Positions 55,404-64,000 of a DNA stretch of 64,000 bases are shown piece by piece; the stretch's first letter is position 1, and the number at the start of each line of letters is the position of its first letter. A model generated the notes under the pieces. The model saw nothing but the letters and a program-made list of their open reading frames with translations. It did not search any database and had not been told where the DNA came from. Source of the DNA: Raffaelea ambrosiae (Eukaryota; Ascomycota; Sordariomycetes; Ophiostomatales; Ophiostomataceae); the NCBI GenBank assembly GCA_002778195.1, contig PCDI01000013.1:1-64000 (forward strand), given 5' to 3'. Made by a program: the position numbers and the translations under genes.

Positions 55404-56972
55404 TCAAAAAAGAGCACCGCCCAGGAAGGCCCCAGCTGCACCGAGTCCCAACAGTGCGCTGGGTGCCCGACTGTACACGACAATGGGCGAGCCAAACGGC
55501 GGCAGTTTCCGGTAGCCCATGATCAACCCGACCGCCAGGGCAGTCCCGGAGAGAGTTGCGAACAGAGTGATAGCGCGCTGTCTGCGGGCTGCGGCGATAT
55601 TTTTCCTCCACGGGTTTGGTTTGCTGGGGTCTTTATCGTCGTCGTCGTCGTCAATGGCATCGCTCCCGTCGTCAATCTGGATCCTCCGCCAGAGCCAAAC
55701 AAGCCACTCGCCACTGAGTCCCGGGATGCTGTGGACAATGCCGTGCACTGAGCGTAACCACAGTGGATTCAGATAGCGAGACGGGCGTGGGCGCTTCGCC
55801 ACCGCCACAACGCCGGCCGTTGGTGGTTGTGGTTGTGGTGAAGACAGCGCCTCTTCTGCTGATTTCTGCCACGGAAGCGAATCCATGTTTGGCCCGCTGC
55901 CGCCAAAACACAGCTCCTGCATGTCGGCCACAAACACAACCAGGCCGTGGGCGTGGCGCCTCACAGACTCCCGCAAAAACGGTCGCGGCACATCGGGCAC
56001 GGTCATGAGCGCAAGGTAGCCAAAGGCCAGGCAGTCCAGAGAGGTTGGACGCAGATCTAGTGTGCCGCTCTCACCGCCACCACTACCAGCCTCTGCAGTG
56101 TCTGGCCGCAAAAACAGCCGTTTGCTGCCTTTCCGCCTGGCCAGCACCATGAGACAGGTCCGCGCGGCGCCGTCCAGGCGGATCTGCGCCCGGGCCTCGG
56201 GCGTGAGCATGCGTGACACCGCCGATGACGAGCCGAGAAGTGGTATAGTGGCCGTCGTCCCCGCTGCGGGGTCTTTGTTCTTGCCGGACCGCAGACGGTC
56301 TGGCAGCCTCTGGAACGCCGCGGACAGGGATGTGAAGCCGCTCGGGGACGAGGAGGCGGAGTCGTCATTGTCGGCAGCATCGGTGTCGAGGTCGGAGAAG
56401 CCCAGGTGGGCAGACTTGGCCGAGTGGGCCATGCGCTCAGCGGGCGGCTCGATCCAGGTCAGCGGGAAGGGGAGGATGTGACTGTAGGCCGGGCGGGTGG
56501 TGTCGGCCCAGTTGGCGGAGGAGACGTAGAGGGAGAGCGAGAGGAGCGGTGCGGCTTCGGCGCGGAGAAAAGCCGAGTAGGCGGTCACGTCGGCGGCCTG
56601 GATAGGGGAGAGGCCGGCATCGAGGTCTGCAGTGATCGTCCTTGGTGCATTCGTTAATGTTTGGTTGGCGTGCTGGTCGCGCAGGTAGGCGACGATCGGC
56701 TCGAAGCCGGCGGCGACCCAGCGGCGGGACTGGGCGTCGCGGAGGGCAGGGAGGGTATCTATGGGTTACGGGTTAGTAGGGATGGGCGAGGAGATGTACG
56801 GAGCACTATATAGAAGAGAAAACCCACGAGGCAGAGCAGATGGACTGGTGACGACAATGGACCAGGCATCGCGAGGCGCCGAGAGCGAGAGGAAGGCGAC
56901 GGCGGCCAAACAGTCCGGGTCGATGGACGGCAGGCCAAAGGCCGGGCCCCAGATGTGCAGTTCCAGGGACAT
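55404..56972 (-). CDS. SAM37: SAM complex subunit Sam37/metaxin-like
   Basis: Exons 56972-56828 and 56758-55404 give 499 aa; the 69-bp phase-1 intron has donor GTGGGT, branch ACTAAC and acceptor TAG and joins PSALP to HTLPALRDAQ. The N-terminus MSLELHIWGPAFGLPSIDPD is the typical start of fungal Sam37 with its thioredoxin/GST-like metaxin domain, continued by WVAAGFEPIVAYL. The GST-C-like helical part includes LDCLAFGYLALM. Two hydrophobic segments lie at the C-terminus (AITLFATLSGTALAVGLIMG and APSALLGLGAAGAFLGGALF). The protein sits on the mitochondrial outer membrane and helps Sam50 release beta-barrel proteins. An Asp run (DDDDDDK) precedes the first membrane segment. Confidence 0.87.
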
Positions 56973-57265
56973 GACTGCGCAGCCCGGGTATACACAGCGT
57001 AATACACACCCGTCACGATGTCATGTATATCATGTGTGTTGAATTGAACCAGAAACAGCACCCTCTCTGTCGTCGTTGTGGTATTTTTCAGGCAGAACAC
57101 AGCGGCATAGTGGGATGGTAAAAGTTGATCTTATCAGCACGTGACGACAATAATCTGGGGGGGATCGGAGCCCATTACAACTCTGTCTCTGGCAGCACTA
57201 AACTCTGTGAGATACAAAATGACATCATGCTACCTTGTGCAACACCAGACAGCGCCTTTTGACCA
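56973..57265. promoter_or_regulatory. upstream region of Sam37
   Basis: Holds the promoter of the minus-strand Sam37 gene, with a short T run (57078-57090). Nothing else identified. Confidence 0.4.
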
Positions 57266-57579
57266 TCAAAAATTCACAGGAAACCGAGTTCTCAAGAACG
57301 TGTCGTATCTGTGCAAAAAGAACGAGACAGGCGCAAAAGCCAAGGCAACAAAAGCGAGCAGGCTGTTTCCCCAGCCGAGGCCCGGCGATGTAGAGCGGCG
57401 GCCCGGCCAGAGGCAGGAAGGCGCATGTTAAGCGAAAGACCGAGAACACGATCAGAAAGAGGCCAACGCCACACCCCAGGATGTAGATGCTCCCGTGCTT
57501 GGCCGGGCTCATCGATCATAGCTTTGGCAGTCCATTCGTGGCTGGCCCATGCCTGTTCGGCTGCCTCTATATCCGGCAT
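57266..57579 (-). pseudogene. relic of an MFS drug-type transporter C-terminus
   Basis: Three short minus-strand frames together match the last part of a DHA1-type major facilitator. From 57549 one reads QAWASHEWTA. From 57512 another reads KHGSIYILGCGVGLFLIVFS and, at the site expected for the last periplasmic-side motif, FLPLAGPPLY. From 57376 the third reads GWGNSLLAFVALAFAP and SFFLHRYDTFL, ending at a TGA at 57266. PLAGPPLY followed by GWGNSLLAF is a strong hallmark of these transporters. The segments are in different frames, with a deletion before FRLTCAF, and nothing upstream (57580-58270) continues the protein. It is therefore a truncated, frameshifted remnant. Confidence 0.68.
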
Positions 57580-58277
57580 GGTGTTGTGCTCTGAAAATCA
57601 AAGGAAGTGAGGTAGATGCTGGGATTTGTGCTAAAGGCTGTGTGCTGCGTCCTCGGACTGTTTTGGAGAATGCTTGTTCTGGACACAACAAGAGAAGACA
57701 GTCGAAATGTCCCAGGGTTGGACTTTAATACGCCGTGTCTAGGGAGCAACATGCTGATTCTACAGCACTCATGCCCGATATCCACGGAGCTAGACCGAGG
57801 CCGAGATCAGACCGCATTGTTTCGAGCCTCATCTATGACAACCGAATTCCCAATGCAAGATATGCCAATAGACAGCAGCACTCATTTAACGATCACAGAA
57901 GAACCATAGGCACCCGTCTGGCTATTGGTTCGCTTTTTCCAATACACAAAAATTCATCCTGTAATCATGGGAATGTGCCGACACGTACATCGTGTAAGCA
58001 GCGAAGAAGTTGACGATCGTCCGCGGACGTCCGATACACACGGCTGGCTTCACGCGGCATCTTTTCCCTCGACTCAAGACAGCAACAATGATTGTATTAA
58101 ATTTAGGAGTGTCAATGACAGCCTTGCCACCCCCCGCTGTATTGTTGGGGGCTTTTTTTCATCATTTTTTTTTTACTTCTAGGATAGTCTTTGTTTTCAT
58201 GTCAAATACAGAGGTCCCCAGCCAGCCCAGTTTGTTTGAAACGACTGCCCACTAACACGACACCACAAACCATCAGC
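57580..58277. other. interval between the MFS relic and the small anchored protein
   Basis: 698 bp of mixed, AT-richer DNA. I looked for the missing N-terminal part of the transporter and saw none. A T run lies at 58168-58177 and a short leader precedes the ATG at 58278. Confidence 0.45.
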
Positions 58278-59049
58278 ATGAAGAGTTCTGGAAGGCGCCG
58301 GAGAAGGCAGCTAAGTCTGGGTTGGCCTCTTGTTCTCGGCATGGTGTGCCTGTCGGCCCAGTACCGGCAAATGTTCCTGACGCTCAAGCACGCCATCTTC
58401 TCGACATCCCAATCCCTCGCAGCAGCCACAGGTAAGCCAACTACAGGCCAAGATTGACCTGTGCCGTGAGGAGATGACCCAGCGCCTCATCCTCGGCCAT
58501 TACACCATGGGTGGCACCGAATGTGCTGAAAATGCTCTGCCTCTACCTCAACAATGCACCCCAGAAGATACTGCTGTCGCAGCCGCCTTGCGGGACACGT
58601 GCGCGGCTGCGGCGGTTCGGATTGCGGGGCTGCACCAGACCATCGACGACGAGGCGCAGGCGGACGGCCGGCTGTACCGGAGCCGCCGGCAGGTGTTGTT
58701 TGCATCGATGAATGACTTTCTTCTCGCCACGAGCACGCCGTGCTACCGGCTGCAAGTCCATCATCGCCAGAAGGGGGCCAGCCATCCGAGCAGCCACACA
58801 GACTCACCGGCATGGGCCAGCGGAACACCGAGCCAATTGTCGGGACCGGGCAGCATTCCCTATTTCCTCAGCAAGGCATATTCCAATTCGCTTCGCTTGT
58901 TATCCGTACACGCCCCCCCCCTTCGTTTCGCTCAAAGGATTTCCAGGACTGGTACCGGACGGCTACGACTCGCGCACTATGGGACTGGACACGACAAACG
59001 AGCCTCCGTTTTGGCAAATGCTTTCCTCGCAAAACGTAAACGGTGGTGA
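58278..59049 (+). CDS. hypothetical protein, N-terminal membrane anchor
   Basis: Exons 58278-58431 and 58565-59049 give 212 aa. The 133-bp phase-1 intron starts GTAAGC and ends CCCCAG after a C/T tract; without it the frame stops after 59 codons, and with it ATEDTAVAAAL continues in one GC3-rich frame. The N-terminus has a basic cluster (SGRRRRRQ) then a hydrophobic stretch (LGWPLVLGMVCLSA), suggesting a type II anchor. The rest is Ala-rich helical sequence with a basic, low-complexity tail. I recognise no family. Coding statistics are good up to about codon 130; the last 60 codons are less convincing. Confidence 0.5.
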
Positions 59050-62000
59050 CATGGAGCCGTGAGCGGGTGCAGCCTGCAGCAGCAGCAGCAGCGGTATGCC
59101 GCAAATGGACATGGCCATGTTGCTATGATCCGGTCGATATTCCGTTTCTTTTTTTTTTCTTTTCTTTTTTTTCCTACAGAGATAAACTCTCTCAAAGTTT
59201 ATCTTCCTGGTGGAGCCGTGCTAATGTGCCCGGCTGACATGCAAGGCGTCACGGGGCCTATGTCTGCATCGTTGGGTCGGCATCTGAGTGGTGGTGCAGA
59301 TGGTGTAGGCGGTGTAGATTTAAGATGAGGTAGCATTGGGCTTGGAAGAGAGAGAGAGGGAAGAAGAAAAGCCTTAATTTGGGTGTGCTAGTGAAGCGGG
59401 GGAAGACATTGGGTACGGAGGCTACGATAGGCACGGCATTTTTGCGGTGTAAAGACTTGTTTACCTGCTCACCGTACTTGCCATGTATACACCGTAGAAA
59501 GAGAGAAGCGAGAACAGCCGGGCGGTGGCATGATTGGACCGCAGTCTCGGATACGGATATCATTCTGCGGGATGGATGGCGGGAAGGGGGGCATGGAATA
59601 CATGGAAGGATGGATGGGTGGAACCTATCTTAACCACGGTGTACGAGGACATGGAGGGGCGGTGGTGGCGGACATGGACCGAGGAACGCCGACAGAGGAC
59701 CAGAAAAAAACTGATGGTGCCGAGAAGCGGTCGGCAATACTCTAAGAGATACACAACTACTATATACGTCACAGTCAATCTACCACTGCCGGGTAGACGG
59801 ATAGAGCAGCCTGGGACGTTGGCCAGAGGGATGCCCATGATGTGTGTGTTGGCAAGAAAATGGAAAGGGCATGTTTGGCAAGAAACGGTCGAGGAAGTGG
59901 AACCCCTGGTGGGTAGCAATTATGATAGAAAACGTGGTTGTGGCGTGTGCGTGTGTGTGATACGCGCATATGTGTATGCGAGTTCTGTGTATGATGCCAT
60001 GTAAGGGAGTTGGAGAGAGGGAAAAGGAAACCAGGCGTTGAGCCAATGGCAGCCGATCGTCTGGGCTTGTGAGCGATGACGATGACGAAAATGGGTTGTG
60101 TCTACAAACCAAGCTGTTGCTTTTGCTGAGTTGTCAACCACCACACCAAATTGCGATATGCTCTAGTACTATAGTACATGCAGCTAGCGACGGAGCCAAG
60201 CAAGGGCTTCAGAGCGAGACACTTGGACGAGCCTGATAGCCGCCGGCGAGATGATGATATTCTCCTGTTCCTTTACTGTCTGTTACGTTTATCGCTCGTT
60301 TCTTGAGCCGAGTAGAAAAAACAGGGGGGTCAAGGGAAAAATGCGTGTTTTGAGACGAACCATCAGTGCTATGTACGAGTCTTTTTCGTTTTCTTTTTTC
60401 AAACGCGAGCAGCACGCGAGACAAGGACTTGATCGTTCCATTTCCCCCTCTCTTGAGCATAGCTTCCTTGTTCCCGCTGGCGTTTCGTTTAGTGACCGGT
60501 CCTGATTGGGCCTCGTCAGCCTTGGAAGGTAGTGCGGCATGAGTGAGGAGCAGTGAAGGTGTGTATGCATGTGGCATGCACGCAGATCCGGGTTGCCAAA
60601 AAAAGAAATGGAATGGCATGTTTTGCGAATGCGAAATCCCTCCTCCCACCGGGAGGATCTGGAATATGGGAATGACTACTCGTACTACTCGTACAAAGTA
60701 GCCAACATGTCTGTACAGGCCATCTCTCGCACTCGTCTACACGCGACAAGGGGGGGGGGGGGGGGGGGCAATCACCCAGGAACGAGCAGGGGCAGCAAGC
60801 CAGCCAGAGGGAAGCGGCAGGGGAATTTGCGGTAGAAACAGAGGAGGTGGGACACACGAACACACAGACACACGGACAACCCTCTGGGACACACAGACGA
60901 CGCAGACTGCAAGGCGTGGTCATGCGTGCTGCAAGACAGAACACAACCCTGCCTGCATCGTTCCGTATGCATGCAGGAACTGCTGCGGTTCGCTCCCAGA
61001 TGGGCCAAATGGGGAGGGGGGGGGGCACGCTGTGCTACCCACTCACAAGCACAGCGCACAAAGGAACAGCAGCAAGAGGAAGGGCAAGGAAAACAAGCAA
61101 GCGAATGACAGCGCATCCCAGGACAAGCAAAGCGCGGCACTGATAGGGCAGGCCCGGGAACGGCAGGCCTGATTCGACAGGATGATAGGGAGCAGGGGGG
61201 ACTTGTCCACATGGAGTTGCATCGCCAGGCTGCCGTCTGCCAAGTACGACGATATCTATCCATGTGTGCTGCAGCATGCACTGCTTATCTATCGTCTGCT
61301 TACATGCTTGCTTGCCTGCCTGTCCGCCTGCCTACCTGCCTGCTTGCCCGTTTGTCTGACCAACCGTGGTCCAGATGATGAAGAACGGGTTGGTGCGCTG
61401 GCGATCTTGGTGGGTCGCTTGGTATGAGGGGTGTGTTGTTCTCGCTTGCTACGCACACCGGAATATGTTGCGCACCAGCGTGAAGCAAGCCGAGGTCGGC
61501 AGATCATTGCCCCCCCGAGAGAGAAAGAGGGCCATGATGAGGACACAAGCGAGTTTGCTCTGTAGTTGAGACGAGACGAGGGGGGTGGTGGAGAGTGGAA
61601 GGGGAGGTGAGGGAAAGGGGGGGGGGAAGAGAGAAGAGGGTCAGACGGGGACGGACGGGGTGGCACTCTGACGCAGACGTCATCTGACAAGACGAGCAGA
61701 GAGAAGGCGACAAAGGAAAAAAAACGAGCCATACAGGTGACGAGGAGATTGGACCGGCGGGGGGTCCAATCCAGGATTTCTCGCAAGGCCCAGAACCTGA
61801 AACTGGGCAGCAGCGAGCCACATATGACGCAAGGCCATGAGGGGGGGGGGAGGAGGAAGGGGGAGGATCACCGGCCGGGGCAACAAGACCGAAGAAGAAA
61901 AAGGACCAAAATAGAGCAGAGCCGACGAGCAGACGACAAGATCCCATGCGGTGGTGGTGAGGACGCTGGCAAAAGGAAAGACAGGCGTAGATTCGCATAC

Positions 62001-63483
62001 TAGTTGCGAGCCGAGATAAAGGAGCCGAGACGTATTATTCTCTCTCTCTCCCCCCGATTCTGCATCGTACCGATGGGCTGGCAGCGGAAGAAGCATCCCT
62101 TTGCAAAGCATGGTAGATTCTATTCTGCATGGAAGTCTTCTCTCCTTGCTTGCTGCCCGCGATTCTTCCTAGATCCTCCCCTGCGATGCCTCGAGATCCT
62201 CCCTTTGCAAAGATGCGGACGAGCACGTTTTTTTCTTTTTGTTTGTCACATTTCTTGTTTGTTGGTCCCAGACAAAGAACGTCAGGGGTTATTCGACGAT
62301 GGATAATCATGTGAAATAACGGTGAATATGTTATGTTCTCTTTCTTTGCGCCGTGACCCATGCACTTATTCTAATTGTACAGTGTTTCAGGGGATTCGAG
62401 GAGAAACAGTTTTGAAATAAAATAGGACTCCACGTTTCCCCCATAGCGAAATAGCAGTCCAAGGACTGGAGTAACTAAAAAAGCAATAAAAAAAACACCC
62501 CAAAGCAGGATCCCTTTCTAATAATGGAGAAAGTTTAAAAAAAATAGGGGCCAGCGAACCCTGTTGCTTGTTGCTGTCCAAATCCCAGACAAGTAAAAAT
62601 CAAATACCAGTTATATGCTCATAAATTGCTGAAGTCCTCAAAAGGCAATCTTCAGGTAAGGATAAAAAAAAAGGAAATACATCGGGGGGGGAATAATAAA
62701 ACGAAGGCAAGTGCCCGTGATTAAAAAGCAAAAAAGTATGTATGCGTTGTGAAATGGGTGGTGGTACAGTGTGGAAACCTTGCGTGTTCATTCATATCAG
62801 AGAATAAAAGCATAGAGAGAAAAAAGCAGACCCAGAAGTGTTGCCGACTGCGAAACGAAGCAGAAAGAAAAAACTGCATGATTTTTTTGGGGTTGTGATC
62901 TGTTTGTGGTTGGTGGGCTTGGATCCCTGTTGAGCCAGCTCGTGAGGGTTGGTGGTCCAGGATGGAGAGGCGTTTGGTAGACAAGGCGGCAGGGAGGATG
63001 GATTGGTGTGTTGTGTTTGGCTCTTTGTGAAAGAAACACGCAAAGAGCTCTCGCTTGTTGTGACTCTGCGAGACGCCCCAGGGCGGGGGAGACACCAACA
63101 CACTCCGGCGCGTTCGGAGGCAGCAGCCGTTTCAAAAGGAGCAACGTTGTGCGACCCTGTTTCGTCTGCATGCTGTCATCGGTTTGGATTGCTCGGTGTT
63201 TCATGGTTCTTTGTTGTCTGTTTGTGTTGCATCGCCTTGTCGCTGCGAGAAAAGAAGCGAGATGTGTTATGGCAAAAAGTCAGGCTGGCGCCACGAGAGC
63301 GAGGCAGCCGGCGCCCTGTCTTGTTTGTTGTACGAGATGTTCTCTTCGCTCTCCCTCTCTCTCCATTGTGTATCTTAATGTTGGGGGGGTGTATCGCATG
63401 AGCCTCGGGAGACGATCCTCACCGGGGCTCACGTTCTCTTGTGCGCATCGTGTGTGCTGGTGTGGACGCAGGTTTGCGCCTGT
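59050..63483. other. 4.4-kb gene-poor interval
   Basis: No frame here shows introns, codon bias or family resemblance. It holds G19 at 60750-60768, purine-rich stretches at 61550-61640, T-rich runs near 59148-59173, a degenerate (TGCC)n tract at about 61303-61345, and several G6-G9 runs. It follows the 35-codon ORF on the minus strand, so part may be its 3' UTR or a long transcript. Confidence 0.5.
61303..61358. repeat. degenerate (TGCC)n tetranucleotide repeat
   Basis: The + strand reads CTTGCTTGCCTGCCTGTCC and similar, about 11 units of TGCC/TGCT with point changes. Confidence 0.75.
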
Positions 63484-63591
63484 TTAGCCGCGCTTGGGCA
63501 GCGGCGGCAGAGGACGACTTGGCGGCGGGCCCGGGCAGGGCGGCAGCTGCGACGGGCGCTGCTCAAGGGTGTCGAACTGGGTAGAGGCCAT
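63484..63591 (-). CDS. 35-codon proline-rich ORF behind a strong fungal-type promoter
   Basis: The peptide begins MASTQFDTLEQRPSQLP, continues with a Pro-rich stretch (PGPPPSRPLPPLPKRG) and ends at TAA (63486-63484). The start context is TCACAATGGCC, close to the ideal fungal signal. Upstream on the same strand are a CAAAACACA-rich leader (63592-63690), a CT-rich block (63760-63845) and a TATA-like CATATAAG at about 63852-63859. This is the layout of highly expressed filamentous-fungal genes. PxxP motifs could bind SH3 domains. It could also be a regulatory upstream ORF or the first exon of a longer gene whose intron I could not define. No family recognised. Confidence 0.5.
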   Translation of the reverse strand: MASTQFDTLEQRPSQLPPCPGPPPSRPLPPLPKRG

Positions 63592-64000
63592 TGTGATTTG
63601 TCGTGAAGGCGACGAGTGGTAGGAAGTGGTGATGGTTGGTGGTGACGGGTGTTTTGTCGTGTAAGTGACTTGTGTTTTGTCAAAAGATGACTAGTAGTGT
63701 TCAGTTTGGCGAGCTGGAAGTGTCGATTAGAAGAGTATTTGCTGTAAGAAGATCTGCTTGGAGGCGTGAAGAGAAGAGAGCAAGACTTTCCAGAAACTCG
63801 AGATGGAGAGAACGAGAAAGGAGAAGCTCGATGTGGAGGAGACAGGCTGGACTTATATGGACAATCCCATCAGATTGAGACAGGAAGGAGGGGGGCGTGT
63901 GGGTGGGTGTTGCCAAATAAAAACCGGGCGCCGCAAATGAGTGACAGGCAGCGAAATAAAGAGCTACGCAGCGACCACAGGCACGAAGAGGCTTGTACTC
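63592..64000 (-). promoter_or_regulatory. promoter and 5' leader of the small proline-rich ORF
   Basis: Read on the minus strand: TATA-like CATATAAG near 63855, CT-rich transcription-start region, then a C/A-rich leader of about 230 nt to the ATG. The last 100 bases of the window show nothing else. Confidence 0.55.

Noticed and set aside
58278..59049. Apparent frameshift in the small anchored protein
   Set aside because: A GTAAGC..CCCCAG intron (58432-58564) restores a single frame, so no mutation need be invoked.
1..64000. CRISPR arrays, prokaryotic operons, intact transposons
   Set aside because: Genes are intron-containing and individually promoted; no regular spaced repeats, transposase, reverse transcriptase or terminal inverted repeats seen.

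Overview
This is a stretch of nuclear DNA from a filamentous ascomycete, most likely a sordariomycete. The evidence is short introns with GT..GCTAAC/CTGAC..AG signals, strong G/C preference at third codon positions, CT-rich 5' leaders, an intron-containing tRNA-Leu, and fungus-type proteins (Nop7, Sam37, Mic60, Rrn9-like, fungal xylitol dehydrogenase). Genus cannot be fixed; Ophiostomatales (Sporothrix/Grosmannia) is only a guess. Assembly gaps lie at 21530 (1 N) and 26295-26359 (65 N).

Layout. 1-1561: degenerate GC-rich repeats, no clear gene. 1562-8896: three minus-strand genes, xylitol dehydrogenase, an intracellular GH2 beta-mannosidase and a nucleotidyltransferase-like protein. 10200-15171: Rab4-like GTPase (-), short-chain dehydrogenase (+) and the GPI transamidase subunit PIG-U/Gab1 (-). 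15557-20739: pescadillo/Nop7 and an Rrn9-like Pol I factor, both on + and both related to ribosome production. 21658-30190: Mic60 (-), Rab5 (-) and the phosphoinositide phosphatase Sac1 (+), the last two divergent. 30993-39566: a 1690-aa disordered protein with a hydrophobic C-terminus (-) and a PHAF1/UPF0183 homologue (-). 40304-46633: kinesin-5 and folylpolyglutamate synthase (+). 47352-47442: tRNA-Leu(CAG) with a 10-nt intron. 47815-52462: oleate hydratase (-) diverging from a D-2-hydroxyacid dehydrogenase (+) that uses a GC-AG intron. 52842-56972: an RS-domain protein (+) converging with Sam37/metaxin (-). 57266-57579: a frameshifted relic of an MFS transporter C-terminus (-). 58278-59049: a small N-terminally anchored unknown (+). 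59050-63483: a 4.4-kb gene-poor interval. 63484-63591: a 35-codon ORF (-) behind a full fungal promoter and leader.

Most genes are housekeeping: ribosome biogenesis, vesicle traffic and phosphoinositides, mitochondrial architecture and import, spindle motor, folate. There is no secondary-metabolite cluster, CRISPR, intact transposon or obvious horizontally acquired island. Gene models were built by hand from splice signals and frame agreement. All spliced coding lengths given are multiples of three.
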